A program made the translations under genes and the position numbers. Positions 9,246 to 20,037 of a stretch of DNA of 64,000 bases are shown in pieces. Under the pieces are notes generated by a model. The model was not told the origin of the DNA and did no database searches. It saw nothing but the letters and a program-made list of their open reading frames with translations. Source of the stretch: Polaribacter sp. BAL334 (lineage in GTDB: Bacteria; Bacteroidota; Bacteroidia; Flavobacteriales; Flavobacteriaceae); the NCBI RefSeq assembly GCF_015767435.1, contig NZ_JADWOV010000323.1:100697-164696 (forward strand), in the 5' to 3' direction. Positions within the stretch are counted from its first letter, which is position 1, and each line of letters begins with the position of its first letter.

Positions 9246-10238
9246 ATGGCAATTTTAAATTTTCAAAAACCCGATAAAGTAATCATGATTGAATCTACCG
9301 ATTTCAAAGGTAAATTCGAATTCAGACCTTTAGAGCCAGGTTTCGGCTTAACAGTTGGAAATGCTTTAAGAAGAGTACTTTTATCTTCATTAGAAGGGTT
9401 TGCAATTACATCTTTAAGAATTGATGGCGTTGAACACGAATTCTCTACAGTGAGTGGAGTTGTGGAAGATGTTACAGAAATCATTTTAAATTTAAAACAA
9501 GTTCGTTTTAAAAAGCAAATTGATGATACTGACAGAGAAACTGTTTCTATCAATATTTCTGGTCAAGAACAATTAAAAGCAGGTGATTTGCAAAAATTTA
9601 TTTCTGGTTTTCAAGTATTAAATCCAGAATTGGTTATCTGTAATATGGATAAATCAGTGAAATTAAATGCCGAAATTACCATTGAAAAAGGGAGAGGATT
9701 TGTTCCTGCAGAAGAAAATAAAAAACCAGGAGCTCCTATCGGAACTATTTTTACAGATTCTATTTACACGCCTATCAAAAACGTAAAGTATTCTATTGAA
9801 AACTTTCGTGTGGAGCAAAAAACGGATTTTGAAAAATTAATTTTTGATATTGATACTGATGGTTCTATCAATCCAAAAGAAGCGTTAACAGAAGCAGCAA
9901 AAATCTTAATTCACCATTTTATGTTGTTTTCTGATGAGCGCATTACTTTGGAAGCTGATGAAATTGCACAAACAGAAACGTATGATGAGGAATCATTGCA
10001 CATGCGTCAATTATTAAAAACAAGATTGATCGATATGGATCTTTCTGTAAGAGCTTTGAATTGCTTGAAAGCTGCAGAAGTTGATACTTTAGGAGATTTA
10101 GTATCATTCAATAAAAGTGATTTAATGAAATTTAGAAACTTTGGAAAAAAATCGTTAACAGAACTAGAAGAACTAGTGATTGTAAAAGGATTGAGTTTCG
10201 GAATGGATTTAGCAAAATATAAATTAGATAGAGATTAA
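9246..10238 (+). CDS. rpoA: DNA-directed RNA polymerase subunit alpha
   Basis: The alpha dimer scaffolds RNA polymerase assembly and its C-terminal domain contacts UP elements and activators. The 330 residues divide into an N-terminal domain (with [18 protein letters not shown] near residue 32), a linker, and an alpha-CTD from about residue 255 ([19 protein letters not shown], then [12 protein letters not shown]). It is preceded by a 98-base gap and followed by a hairpin before rplQ. Confidence 0.98.
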   Translation: MAILNFQKPDKVIMIESTDFKGKFEFRPLEPGFGLTVGNALRRVLLSSLEGFAITSLRIDGVEHEFSTVSGVVEDVTEIILNLKQVRFKKQIDDTDRETVSINISGQEQLKAGDLQKFISGFQVLNPELVICNMDKSVKLNAEITIEKGRGFVPAEENKKPGAPIGTIFTDSIYTPIKNVKYSIENFRVEQKTDFEKLIFDIDTDGSINPKEALTEAAKILIHHFMLFSDERITLEADEIAQTETYDEESLHMRQLLKTRLIDMDLSVRALNCLKAAEVDTLGDLVSFNKSDLMKFRNFGKKSLTELEELVIVKGLSFGMDLAKYKLDRD

Positions 10239-10239
10239 T

Positions 10240-10282
10240 CTTTCATATTTTGCTCCTCAAAATGGGTTGAGCAAGATGAAAG
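10240..10282 (+). promoter_or_regulatory. hairpin between rpoA and rplQ
   Basis: CTTTCAT (10240-10246) pairs with ATGAAAG (10276-10282), and TTGCTC (10250-10255) pairs with GAGCAA (10269-10274) inside it. The structure fills most of the 59-base gap and has no T tract, so it is not an intrinsic terminator. It could be a processing or stabilising hairpin that sets the ratio of rpoA to rplQ; the function is inferred. Confidence 0.4.
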
Positions 10283-10297
10283 TATAAAACAAACGTC

Positions 10298-10771
10298 ATG
10301 AGACACGGAAAAAAAGTAAACCACTTAGGAAGACAGACTGCACATAGAAAGTCAATGTTAGCAAATATGGCTTGTTCTCTTATTGAGCACAAACGTATTA
10401 ACACAACAGTAGCAAAAGCAAAAGCATTGAGAGTTTTTGTGGAGCCATTGATTACAAAATCGAAATCAGATACAACACACAACAGACGTATTGTTTTCTC
10501 TGTTTTAAGAGATAAATATGCAGTTACTGAATTGTTTAAAGAAGTTTCTGTAAAGATTGCAGACAGACCAGGAGGTTACCTAAGAATCATTAAATTAGGA
10601 AATAGACAAGGTGATAACGCTTCAATGGCAATGATTGAATTTGTTGATTACAACGAAATCTACAATCCAAAAGGAGCAAAAGCTAAGAAAACTACTAGAA
10701 GAGGAAGAAGCAAAAAAGCGGCTACTCCACAAGTAGAAACAACAACAACTGAAGAAAAATCAGAAGAATAA
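10298..10771 (+). CDS. rplQ: 50S ribosomal protein L17
   Basis: L17 lies near the tunnel exit of the large subunit. The start [20 protein letters not shown] is the family signature. The core ends near residue 120; the remaining residues form a Lys/Thr/Glu-rich tail, making 157 residues against 127 in E. coli. Such tails are common in Bacteroidota. The gene closes the ribosomal cluster and is followed by a terminator. Confidence 0.97.
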   Translation: MRHGKKVNHLGRQTAHRKSMLANMACSLIEHKRINTTVAKAKALRVFVEPLITKSKSDTTHNRRIVFSVLRDKYAVTELFKEVSVKIADRPGGYLRIIKLGNRQGDNASMAMIEFVDYNEIYNPKGAKAKKTTRRGRSKKAATPQVETTTTEEKSEE

Positions 10772-10792
10772 ATGATTTTATCATTCACATAT

Positions 10793-10826
10793 AAAGGGAT
10801 AAGCATTACTGTTTATCCCTTTTTTT
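10793..10826 (+). terminator. intrinsic terminator after rplQ
   Basis: AAAGGGATAA (10793-10802) pairs perfectly with TTATCCCTTT (10813-10822) around a 10-base loop, and a run of seven Ts covers 10820-10826. It closes the ribosomal protein cluster. Confidence 0.85.
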
Positions 10827-10859
10827 ATATTTTTACATCTCATAATATTTACAAAACCA

Positions 10860-11975
10860 ATGAAATATCAAACTAGAAAAAAAGCACTTATTTTATTAGC
10901 AGACGGCACTATTTTTTATGGTAAATCTGTTGGAATTGATGGAACAGCCTCAGGTGAAATATGTTTTAATACAGGAATGACAGGCTATCAAGAAATTTTT
11001 ACAGATCCATCTTATTTTGGGCAATTGATGGTAACTACGAATGCTCATATCGGTAATTATGGAGTAAATGATGATGAAGTGGAATCTGATGGAATAAAAA
11101 TTTCTGGTTTGGTTTGTAGAAATTTCAGTTTTACACATTCAAGAATTGATTCTGATGGAAATTTATTTGATTGGTTTAAAAAACACAATTTGGTTGCCAT
11201 TTCGGATGTGGATACAAGAGCATTAGTTTCTTATATCAGAGATCATGGCGCTATGAATGCAATCATTTCTACAAATATTGACAATATTGATGATTTGAAA
11301 AAGCAATTAGCGAATGTTCCAAGTATGCAAGGATTAGAATTGGCTTCCAAAGTTTCTACAAAAGAACCTTATTATTTTGGAAATGAAAACGCTAAAATTA
11401 AAATATCAGCTTTAGATATTGGCATCAAAAAAAATATATTACGAAATTTAGCAAAAAGAGGAGCGTATATTAAAGTATTCCCTTATAATGCCACTTTTGA
11501 GGAATTAAGTGCTTTCAATCCTGATGGTTATTTTATTTCAAATGGCCCTGGAGATCCTGAACCTTTAGTAGATGCTCAAAAAGTAGCTGCTCAAATTATA
11601 GAAAAAGATTTGCCTCTTTTTGGTATTTGTTTAGGACACCAAGTAATTGCTTTATCACAAGGAATTTCTACCTATAAAATGCATAATGGACACAGAGGAA
11701 TCAATCATCCAGTGAAAAATTTAATTACAGGGAAAGGCGAAATTACTTCTCAAAATCATGGTTTTGCAATTAGTAGAGAAGAAACTGAAGCCAATCCAAA
11801 CATTGAAATTACCCATGTTCATTTGAATGATCATACAGTTGCAGGAATTAGACTTAAAAACAAAAATACTTTTTCTGTTCAGTATCACCCAGAAGCAAGT
11901 CCTGGACCTCATGATGCTGAATATTTGTTTGATCAGTTCATTGAGAATATCAAGTCAACCCAAATGATTTCCTAA
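10860..11975 (+). CDS. carA: carbamoyl-phosphate synthase small subunit
   Basis: The glutaminase subunit that supplies ammonia to CarB for carbamoyl phosphate, used for pyrimidines and arginine. The 371-residue protein has the CarA N-terminal domain (LLADGTIFYGKSVG, then GEICFNTGMTGYQEIFTDPSY) and a class I glutamine amidotransferase domain with GPGDPEP, the nucleophile in LFGICLGHQ and the His/Glu pair in QYHPEASPGP. carB is not adjacent. A terminator on each side suggests a single-gene transcript. Confidence 0.96.
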   Translation: MKYQTRKKALILLADGTIFYGKSVGIDGTASGEICFNTGMTGYQEIFTDPSYFGQLMVTTNAHIGNYGVNDDEVESDGIKISGLVCRNFSFTHSRIDSDGNLFDWFKKHNLVAISDVDTRALVSYIRDHGAMNAIISTNIDNIDDLKKQLANVPSMQGLELASKVSTKEPYYFGNENAKIKISALDIGIKKNILRNLAKRGAYIKVFPYNATFEELSAFNPDGYFISNGPGDPEPLVDAQKVAAQIIEKDLPLFGICLGHQVIALSQGISTYKMHNGHRGINHPVKNLITGKGEITSQNHGFAISREETEANPNIEITHVHLNDHTVAGIRLKNKNTFSVQYHPEASPGPHDAEYLFDQFIENIKSTQMIS

Positions 11976-11988
11976 TTTTATTGATTTT

Positions 11989-12032
11989 AAAAGAAAAATC
12001 TACGTTGTTCTCAAGGTAGATTTTTCTTTTTT
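11989..12032 (+). terminator. intrinsic terminator after carA
   Basis: A perfect 15-bp stem pairs 11989-12003 with 12016-12030 around a 12-base loop, and ends in a T run. The stem starts 13 bases after the carA stop. Confidence 0.85.
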
Positions 12033-12156
12033 ATAATAAATGATTTATAGGAAACGTTTTCGTAATTATTCAATTTCAAATGAATAAATGCGTTCAACAT
12101 TTCGTAAATTAGCCGTAAAATAAATAATAACCAAAACTTTAAAAATAAGTTTATAA

Positions 12157-13458
<1,302 letters not shown>

Positions 13459-13479
13459 TTTTTAGTCAACTTTTTTACT

Positions 13480-13516
13480 AAAATCCTCTTAGAATTTCTA
13501 AGGGGATTTTTGTTTT
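13480..13516 (+). terminator. intrinsic terminator after eno
   Basis: AAAATCCTCTTAG (13480-13492) pairs with CTAAGGGGATTTT (13498-13510) with one G-U pair and a 5-base loop, followed by a T-rich stretch. Confidence 0.85.
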
Positions 13517-13642
13517 ATTAAATAATTGTTAAATCAATAAATTTTATTTTATTCATCTAAAAATCTATCATTTTCAACTTTTAAAATCCTTAATTTATTG
13601 GTATCTTCGCAAAACACTTCAACATAAAAAATAAGATTGAAT

Positions 13643-14929
13643 ATGTCAAATACTGCAAAGTTAGTAATAGGAGAAAATTCGTATGAATTTCCATTAGTAA
13701 AAGGAACTGAGAATGAGGTTGCTATCGATATCAAAAACTTAAGAACAGCCACTGATGGCGTTATAACTTTAGATTCTGGTTATAAAAATACAGGTTCTTG
13801 CGAGAGCAGTATTACCTTTTTAGATGGTGAAAAAGGGATTTTACGTTATAGAGGTTATGATATAGAAGAGTTGGCTGAAAAAGCTACTTTTTTAGAAGTT
13901 GCTTACGCATTAATTTTTGGAGATTTACCAACAAGTGAACAATTAGAAAAGTTTTATGCTGACATCAAAGCACAATCTGTAGTTGATGAGGATGTTAAAA
14001 AAATTGTGGATGCTTTTCCAAAATCAGCTCATCCAATGGGAGTTTTATCTTCCTTAACGAGTGCATTGACTGCGTTCAACCCTTCTTCAGTAAATGTAAA
14101 ATCTGAAGAGGATATGTACAAAGCAATTTGTAAAATTATGGGAAAATTCCCAGTTTTGGTGGCTTGGACAATGCGTAAAAAGCAAGGATTGCCGTTAAAT
14201 TATGGCTCAAAATCGTTGGATTATATTGAGAATATTATGAAAATGATGTTTGAACAGCCAAACGAACCTTATGTTATAAATCCTATCATTAAAGATGCAT
14301 TAGATAAATTACTGATTTTACATGCAGATCATGAACAAAACTGTTCTACATCTACAGTAAGAATTGCAGGTTCATCTCATGTAGGATTATTTGCTTCCTT
14401 ATCAGCAGGAATTTCTGCACTTTGGGGTCCATTGCATGGAGGTGCAAATCAAGCAGTTTTGGAAATGTTGGAAGCTATCAAAGCTGATGATGGTGATACC
14501 AAAAAATATATGGCGAAAGCGAAAGACAAAGATGATCCTTTCAGATTGATGGGTTTTGGTCACAGAGTTTACAAGAATTTTGATCCAAGAGCAAGAATCA
14601 TTAAAAAGGCAGCTGATGATGTATTAAATGATTTAGGCGTAAATGATCCAATCTTAGCTATTGCGAAAGGTTTGGAGCAAGAAGCTTTGAATGATCCGTA
14701 TTTTGTAGAAAGAAAATTATATCCAAATGTAGATTTTTACTCTGGAATTATATACAGAGCAATGGATATTCCAACAGATATGTTTACTGTGATGTTTGCT
14801 TTAGGACGTTTGCCAGGTTGGATTGCACAATGGAGAGAAATGCGATTGAATAACGAACCAATTGGAAGACCACGTCAAATTTATGTTGGCGAAACTTTAA
14901 GACCATTCAAATCAATAGAAAAAAGATAA
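13643..14929 (+). CDS. gltA: citrate synthase
   Basis: Condenses acetyl-CoA and oxaloacetate at entry to the TCA cycle. I start it at ATG 13643 (MSNTAKLVIGENSYEFPLV), giving 428 residues; the open frame extends 6 bases further only through a TTG. Motifs include GILRYRGYDIEELAE, the active-site region WGPLHGGANQAVLEML and FGHRVYKNFDPRA. The N-terminal beta domain marks the type II (hexameric) group typical of Gram-negatives. TATCTTCG at 13602-13609 is a one-mismatch -7 box that may drive it. Confidence 0.97.
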   Translation: MSNTAKLVIGENSYEFPLVKGTENEVAIDIKNLRTATDGVITLDSGYKNTGSCESSITFLDGEKGILRYRGYDIEELAEKATFLEVAYALIFGDLPTSEQLEKFYADIKAQSVVDEDVKKIVDAFPKSAHPMGVLSSLTSALTAFNPSSVNVKSEEDMYKAICKIMGKFPVLVAWTMRKKQGLPLNYGSKSLDYIENIMKMMFEQPNEPYVINPIIKDALDKLLILHADHEQNCSTSTVRIAGSSHVGLFASLSAGISALWGPLHGGANQAVLEMLEAIKADDGDTKKYMAKAKDKDDPFRLMGFGHRVYKNFDPRARIIKKAADDVLNDLGVNDPILAIAKGLEQEALNDPYFVERKLYPNVDFYSGIIYRAMDIPTDMFTVMFALGRLPGWIAQWREMRLNNEPIGRPRQIYVGETLRPFKSIEKR

Positions 14930-14953
14930 AAACTTTTGTTATTTTTACAACCG

Positions 14954-14982
14954 AAAGCTTCATGATTCATGAAGCTTTTTTT
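14954..14982 (+). terminator. intrinsic terminator after gltA
   Basis: AAAGCTTCAT (14954-14963) pairs with ATGAAGCTTT (14969-14978), followed by Ts to 14982. It ends only 11 bases before the next start codon, so the downstream gene must begin its transcript inside or just after the stem, or depend on readthrough. Confidence 0.8.
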
Positions 14983-14993
14983 ATCTGAAAAGA

Positions 14994-15908
14994 ATGTTAC
15001 AACTCAATATAAATAACGAAACTTCTAAATTAAGAGCTGTAGTTCTGGGAATTGCCACTAGTAATGGCCCAACTCCAGAATTACAAAATTGTTACGACCC
15101 AAAAAGTAGGGAACATGTTTTGAATGGAACTTATCCAAAAGAACAAGACATGATTGAAGAAATGGAAGCTGTTGCTGCTGTTTTTAAAAAATATGGCATT
15201 ACCGTTTTTAGACCAAAAGTCATCAAAAACTACAATCAAATCTTTTCTAGAGACATCGCTTTTGTGATTGAAGATAAATTGATAAAAGCAAATATTTTAC
15301 CTGATAGAGAAAAGGAATACATCGCAATTGAGCATGTTACCAATCAAATTAATCCGAAAAATATCATTGAACTTCCTAAAGATTGTCATATTGAAGGAGG
15401 TGATGTGATGCCTTGGAACGATTATATTTTTGTAGGAACCTATTCAGGGGAAGATTATCCAAACTTTATTACAGCTCGCACAAATCAAAAAGCAGTTTTG
15501 GCTTTACAAGAATTATTTCCACATAAAAAAGTAAAATCTTTCGAGCTTCGAAAACACAATATTGATCCTAAAGAAAATGCGTTGCACTTAGACTGTTGTT
15601 TTCAGCCAATTGGAAAAAACAAAGCAATTCTTCATAAAAATGGATTTTTAATTGAAGAGGAATACCATTGGTTGGTTCAATATTTTGGCGAAGAAAATAT
15701 TTTTGAAATTACAAAGCAGGAAATGTATGATATGAATAGCAATATTTTTTCTATTTCAGAAGATGTTATTATATCAGAAAAAAACTTTACAAGATTGAAT
15801 TCTTGGTTAAGAAATCAAGGTTTTATTGTGGAAGAAGTTCCATATTCCGAAATTGCAAAGCAAGAGGGATTGTTAAGATGCTCAACACTTCCTTTGATTA
15901 GAGAATAA
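14994..15908 (+). CDS. arginine deiminase/DDAH-type amidinohydrolase
   Basis: A 304-residue member of the guanidine-modifying enzyme superfamily (arginine deiminase, dimethylarginine dimethylaminohydrolase, amidinotransferases). The catalytic set is visible: an Asp in SRDIAFVIED near residue 85, the EGGDVM motif near residue 137, a His in ALHLDCCFQPIG near residue 201 and the nucleophilic Cys in LLRCSTLPL close to the C terminus. The exact substrate (arginine, methylarginine or citrulline) cannot be read from sequence. It is followed after 28 bases by a CtlX-like paralogue, suggesting a shared role in arginine or citrulline catabolism. A terminator lies 11 bases upstream of its start. Confidence 0.8.
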   Translation: MLQLNINNETSKLRAVVLGIATSNGPTPELQNCYDPKSREHVLNGTYPKEQDMIEEMEAVAAVFKKYGITVFRPKVIKNYNQIFSRDIAFVIEDKLIKANILPDREKEYIAIEHVTNQINPKNIIELPKDCHIEGGDVMPWNDYIFVGTYSGEDYPNFITARTNQKAVLALQELFPHKKVKSFELRKHNIDPKENALHLDCCFQPIGKNKAILHKNGFLIEEEYHWLVQYFGEENIFEITKQEMYDMNSNIFSISEDVIISEKNFTRLNSWLRNQGFIVEEVPYSEIAKQEGLLRCSTLPLIRE

Positions 15909-15936
15909 ATTTTTTTTAGATTATAGATTAATTTAC

Positions 15937-16869
15937 ATGAAACAAACTACGAATTCTATTTTGATGATTCGTCCTATAAATTTTAGGATGAACGAACAAA
16001 CAGCTGTCAATAACTATTACCAAGAAGAATTGGATTTAAAAAATTCGGAAATAAATATAAAAGCACAAAAAGAATTTGATGTATATGTTGATACCTTAAA
16101 AAGCCATGGAGTTGAGGTGATCGTTGTTTCTGATACTGATGAATTTGATACACCAGATTCGTTATTTCCAAACAATTGGATCTCTTTTCATGAATATGGA
16201 ACAGTTGCTTTTTACCCTATGTTTGCAGAAAATAGGAGAAATGAAAGACGAGAAGATATTTTAGATATTTTGGAAGAGAGAGGTTTTTTGATAGAAAACG
16301 TAATGGATTATTCAAGTGCGGAGCAAGAAAATATTTTTTTAGAAGGAACAGGAAGTATATTGTTAGATCGTGCAAATGGAAAAGCGTATTGTGCATTATC
16401 GCCAAGAGCTGATGAGGAATTATTTATTGAATTTTGCGAAGATTTTGAATATACACCAGTTGTTTTTACTGCTTATCAAACTGTTGAAGGGAAAAGAAAA
16501 CCAATTTATCACACAAATGTGATGATGTGTTTGGCAAAAACTTTTGCAGTGATTTGTTTAGATACCATTGATGATAAACAAGAGCGAAAAAATGTTGTTA
16601 AGCATTTGAAGGAAAATAATAAACAAATTATTGAAATCACAGAAGATCAAGTGAATCATTTTGCAGGAAATATGTTGCAAGTTGAAGGTGCAAATAATGA
16701 ACTTTTTTTAGTGATGAGTCAAGCAGCATTTGATTGTTTAAATTCGGCACAAATTCAACAAATCACAAAACATTGCAAAATAATTTCAAGTTCACTGGAA
16801 ACGATTGAAACTTGTGGAGGAGGTAGTGCACGTTGTATGATGGCAGAAATATTTTTACCAAAAGCATAA
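15937..16869 (+). CDS. ctlX: citrulline utilization hydrolase CtlX-like protein
   Basis: A second guanidine-modifying-fold hydrolase, 310 residues. Motifs fitting the CtlX group are ILMIRPINFRMNEQTAVNNYYQ at the N terminus, FPNNWISFH near residue 77, LEGTGSILLDR, the His in YHTNVMMCL and the nucleophilic Cys in CGGGSARCMMAEIF at the C terminus. CtlX in Francisella acts on citrulline; applying that here rests on family resemblance. It lies 28 bases after the DDAH-type gene and 3 bases before the PrsW-like gene, so the three are probably one operon. Confidence 0.8.
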   Translation: MKQTTNSILMIRPINFRMNEQTAVNNYYQEELDLKNSEINIKAQKEFDVYVDTLKSHGVEVIVVSDTDEFDTPDSLFPNNWISFHEYGTVAFYPMFAENRRNERREDILDILEERGFLIENVMDYSSAEQENIFLEGTGSILLDRANGKAYCALSPRADEELFIEFCEDFEYTPVVFTAYQTVEGKRKPIYHTNVMMCLAKTFAVICLDTIDDKQERKNVVKHLKENNKQIIEITEDQVNHFAGNMLQVEGANNELFLVMSQAAFDCLNSAQIQQITKHCKIISSSLETIETCGGGSARCMMAEIFLPKA

Positions 16870-16872
16870 AAA

Positions 16873-17547
16873 ATGAGCTTACTTTTATTGGCAATTGCTC
16901 CTGCAATGATCATCATTTTGTATATCTATTTCAAAGATAAATTTGAAAAAGAGCCTATTGGTTTTTTAGTTAAAAACTTTTTGATGGGCGCAATTGTAAG
17001 TGTTATCATTACTTTACTTTTAAGTATAATTGCCAATCAATTTTTTCCTTTAACTAATGAAACCAGTATTTTTCAACAATTCATCAAAGCTTTTTTTGTA
17101 GTGGGTTTTGTGGAAGAATTTTCGAAATATATCATTGTAAAATTTTATGCTCAGAAAAATGATGAATTCAATGAGCCTTTTGACGGAATTGTATATGCAG
17201 TATTGGTTTCAATGGGTTTTGCTGCGCTTGAAAATGTGATGTATGTTTTTCAATATGGAGTTTCCACAGGAATTATTCGTGCATTTACAGCAGTTCCAGC
17301 GCATGCAACTTTCGGGATTTTGATGGGCTATTTTATGGGATTGGCTAAGTTTTCAAAAAATAAGCAGTTATTGAATATCACAGGATTGTTAGTTGCCACT
17401 TTTTTTCATGGAGCTTATGACTTTTTCTTGTTTATCAATTTCATTCCAGGAATTGCAATTGGAGCATTTGTTTCATTGATTGTTGGAATTATATTATCCA
17501 AAAAAGCGATTAAAATTCATCAACAAAATTCGCATTTTAAAGTATAG
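16873..17547 (+). CDS. PrsW-family intramembrane metalloprotease
   Basis: A 224-residue protein made of about seven hydrophobic segments. The family motifs are present in order: EEFSKY (EExxK) near residue 81, AALENVMYV near residue 117, PAHATFG near residue 144 and FHGAYDFFLF near residue 179. PrsW in Bacillus cleaves the anti-sigma factor RsiW; no anti-sigma factor is adjacent here, so the substrate is unknown. It ends only 3 bases from the end of the convergent phosphatase gene. Confidence 0.85.
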   Translation: MSLLLLAIAPAMIIILYIYFKDKFEKEPIGFLVKNFLMGAIVSVIITLLLSIIANQFFPLTNETSIFQQFIKAFFVVGFVEEFSKYIIVKFYAQKNDEFNEPFDGIVYAVLVSMGFAALENVMYVFQYGVSTGIIRAFTAVPAHATFGILMGYFMGLAKFSKNKQLLNITGLLVATFFHGAYDFFLFINFIPGIAIGAFVSLIVGIILSKKAIKIHQQNSHFKV

Positions 17548-17550
17548 TTT

Positions 17551-19185
17551 TTATTTAAAAACTTCCTCAATAATTTTTCCAGTGGTTGAATTTGGTGCTT
17601 CAATCCTCAACAAATTTGCTATTGTTGGAGCAATATCAGTAATCTCATAATGCTTTTTTGAAGCTCCTTTTTTGACACCATTTCCATAAAAAATGATTGG
17701 AACATGCGTGTCATAAGAAAATCCAGAACCATGAGTTGTTCCTGTTCTTTTCCCTGAAATTGTTCCGGGATTTGGAATTAACAATACATCACCAGATAAT
17801 TTTTGATGGAATCCATTTTGTAAAACGTTTAAAATTCCTTTTGTAAAATTGGTGTTTCTTAATGTTTTTGCAGTGACAGTTTTGCTAATTGTCTCGAAAT
17901 TAATCAATTCGTTTGCGAAAATTTCAGCAACATCATCCAATTTTAAACCTAAAGTAGTTATTTTTTCTTTGTCTAAAAACAATTGATAATTTGAAAAATT
18001 TTCAACCAATTCTGTTGATTTAAAATGTTTTGTAGAAACAGAATCTAAGAAAGTTTTGAATTTTCGAGTATTAAAATATTTTGCAGGAATTTTCAATGAA
18101 TCCAAATAGGCAGGAACTCTAATGGCTCCATGATCTGCAGTTAAAAAAACGGTATATTTTCCTTTTCCAACTTCTTTGTCTAAAAATTTTAGCAAATCAG
18201 CCAAATCTTTATCCAATCGTAAATAGGTATCTTCCGTTTCAATGGCATCAACACCATACTTATGACCTACATAATCTGTACTTGAAAAACTAATAGCTAA
18301 AAAATCAGTGTCTTTGTTTTTTCCTAAATTTTCTCCAATAATAGCTGCTTTTGCAAAATCTAATGTGATGGAATTTCCAAAAGGAGTCTCAGAAATAATA
18401 CTTAAATTTCCATTTTCTTTTTTCAAATTTGGAATGTCATGAGGAAAAATGGGTAATTCTTCACCTGTAAATACACCTTCAAAAATAGAATTATCAGCAG
18501 TACTGTTTTTGTATGTTTTGATGTCATACAAAGTATTCCAAGGTTTTGATGTGTAATACTGTGCTTTTTGTTGTTTGTTAAAATCAGTTACCCAAATTGG
18601 CAAATCATTTCTGTAAAAAGAACTTGTGATAAAATGCCCTTTGTCTTTTCCTTCATACCAATAAGCAGCTGTAGCTGTGTGTCCAACTGGCAGAATAGCA
18701 GATCTATCTTTTAATGCAATTCCAATTGATTTCCCACGCATATTTTGAGCCAATAATAATTGGTCTGTAACTGTTGTTGTGGCTAATCTGTAAGGTGATT
18801 TTTTTCCGTAATCTGAATCTGTTCCAACAGAAGAATAATTGGAGTCATCAACACAATAAATCGACTTTTTTAAAAATTTATCATACCAATTATTTCCAAT
18901 AATGCCATGATGATCAGGAGTTGCTCCAGTATAAATTGAGGTGTGACCAACAGCAGTATAGGTTGGAATATAATTAAAATGAGCATTTTCCAGAGAATAT
19001 CCTTCATTTAAAAGACGTTTAAAACCATCATTTCCATATCGTTCATAATATCTCGTCAAATAATCATAACGCATCTGATCTACCACTATTCCTACCACAA
19101 GCGATGGTTTTTCTTGTGCTATTATCTCTTTTTGAAATGATAGAAGAAATATAAAAATCCCTAAGAGAAAAATGTTTTTTTGCAT
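17551..19185 (-). CDS. PafA-like alkaline phosphatase, secreted
   Basis: A 544-residue protein of the alkaline phosphatase superfamily. A signal peptide occupies about residues 1-23 (ending IIAQ). The metal Asp is in GIVVDQMRYD, the Thr nucleophile in IPTYTAVGHTSIYTG, then DHHGIIGNNWYD; later metal ligands are in FSSTDYVGHKYG and TADHGAIRVPAYL, with a final His in GTTHGSG. This pattern fits the PafA group of Flavobacteriia, calcium- or zinc-dependent periplasmic monoesterases. It is convergent with the PrsW-like gene. Confidence 0.85.
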   Translation of the reverse strand: MQKNIFLLGIFIFLLSFQKEIIAQEKPSLVVGIVVDQMRYDYLTRYYERYGNDGFKRLLNEGYSLENAHFNYIPTYTAVGHTSIYTGATPDHHGIIGNNWYDKFLKKSIYCVDDSNYSSVGTDSDYGKKSPYRLATTTVTDQLLLAQNMRGKSIGIALKDRSAILPVGHTATAAYWYEGKDKGHFITSSFYRNDLPIWVTDFNKQQKAQYYTSKPWNTLYDIKTYKNSTADNSIFEGVFTGEELPIFPHDIPNLKKENGNLSIISETPFGNSITLDFAKAAIIGENLGKNKDTDFLAISFSSTDYVGHKYGVDAIETEDTYLRLDKDLADLLKFLDKEVGKGKYTVFLTADHGAIRVPAYLDSLKIPAKYFNTRKFKTFLDSVSTKHFKSTELVENFSNYQLFLDKEKITTLGLKLDDVAEIFANELINFETISKTVTAKTLRNTNFTKGILNVLQNGFHQKLSGDVLLIPNPGTISGKRTGTTHGSGFSYDTHVPIIFYGNGVKKGASKKHYEITDIAPTIANLLRIEAPNSTTGKIIEEVFK

Positions 19186-19211
19186 CTGAATATAGATTAA
19201 TTTTATAGAAA

Positions 19212-19219
19212 CAAAAGTA
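19212..19219 (-). promoter_or_regulatory. -7 box upstream of the phosphatase gene
   Basis: On the reverse strand these bases read TACTTTTG, a full TAnnTTTG match, 27 bases upstream of the phosphatase start. No good -33 TTG is at the expected distance. Confidence 0.4.
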
Positions 19220-19295
19220 ATTATTTTATAGTTTGATTTTAGTAATTTTACATTCTATTCACCTAAATTTAATACTTTAGCACAAAATTATATCC

Positions 19296-20036
19296 ATGAA
19301 CTACATAGAACATGTTGGTAAATATTTTATGATGCTTTTTCAGGTTTTTAAAAAACCTCAAAGACGTCGTTTTTTTTACGAATCACTTTTTAAAGAAATT
19401 GAAGAATTAGGTTTGAAATCTTTAGGGATCATTATGTTCATTTCATTTTTTATTGGTGGAGTAATTGCTTTGCAAACTGCCTTAAATGTGGAAAGTCCTT
19501 TTATTCCAAAATCATTGATTGGTTTTGCTGCAAAACGCTCCATTATTTTAGAATTTGCACCTACTTTTTGTTCTATTATTTTAGCAGGAAAAGTAGGTTC
19601 GTACATTACCTCAAGTATTGGTACTATGAGAGTTACAGAACAAATTGATGCACTTGAAGTGATGGGAATTAACTCATTAAATCATTTGGTTTTACCCAAA
19701 GTGATAGCAACTGTTTTCTTTTATCCTTTTTTAATTTCCTTAGCGATGGTTTTAGGGATTTTTGGAGGATGGGTTGCTGGTGTGCTTTCAGGATTGTTCA
19801 GTGGTTTGGATTATATAGAAGGTTTGCAAATGGATTTTAAACCTTTTTTAATAACGTATGCCATGATCAAAACCTTGGTTTTTGCATTTTTGATAGCAAC
19901 TGTTCCTTCTTATCATGGTTATTATGTAAAAGGAGGCTCAATCGCAGTTGGAAAAGCAAGTACCAAATCAGTAGTTTGGACAACTATTTTGATTGTAATT
20001 TTTAATTATTTTTTAACCCAAATGCTGTTGACATAA
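19296..20036 (+). CDS. MlaE-family ABC transporter permease
   Basis: A 246-residue inner-membrane protein with about five to six hydrophobic segments and the MlaE signature (ALEVMGINSLNHLVLPKVIAT) around residue 115-135. MlaE-type permeases pair with an MlaF ATPase and an MCE-domain lipid-binding protein to move phospholipids between inner and outer membranes. The ATPase follows immediately; no MCE gene is in the window. The likely start region contains only a poor -7 box. Confidence 0.88.
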   Translation: MNYIEHVGKYFMMLFQVFKKPQRRRFFYESLFKEIEELGLKSLGIIMFISFFIGGVIALQTALNVESPFIPKSLIGFAAKRSIILEFAPTFCSIILAGKVGSYITSSIGTMRVTEQIDALEVMGINSLNHLVLPKVIATVFFYPFLISLAMVLGIFGGWVAGVLSGLFSGLDYIEGLQMDFKPFLITYAMIKTLVFAFLIATVPSYHGYYVKGGSIAVGKASTKSVVWTTILIVIFNYFLTQMLLT

Positions 20037-20037
20037 A

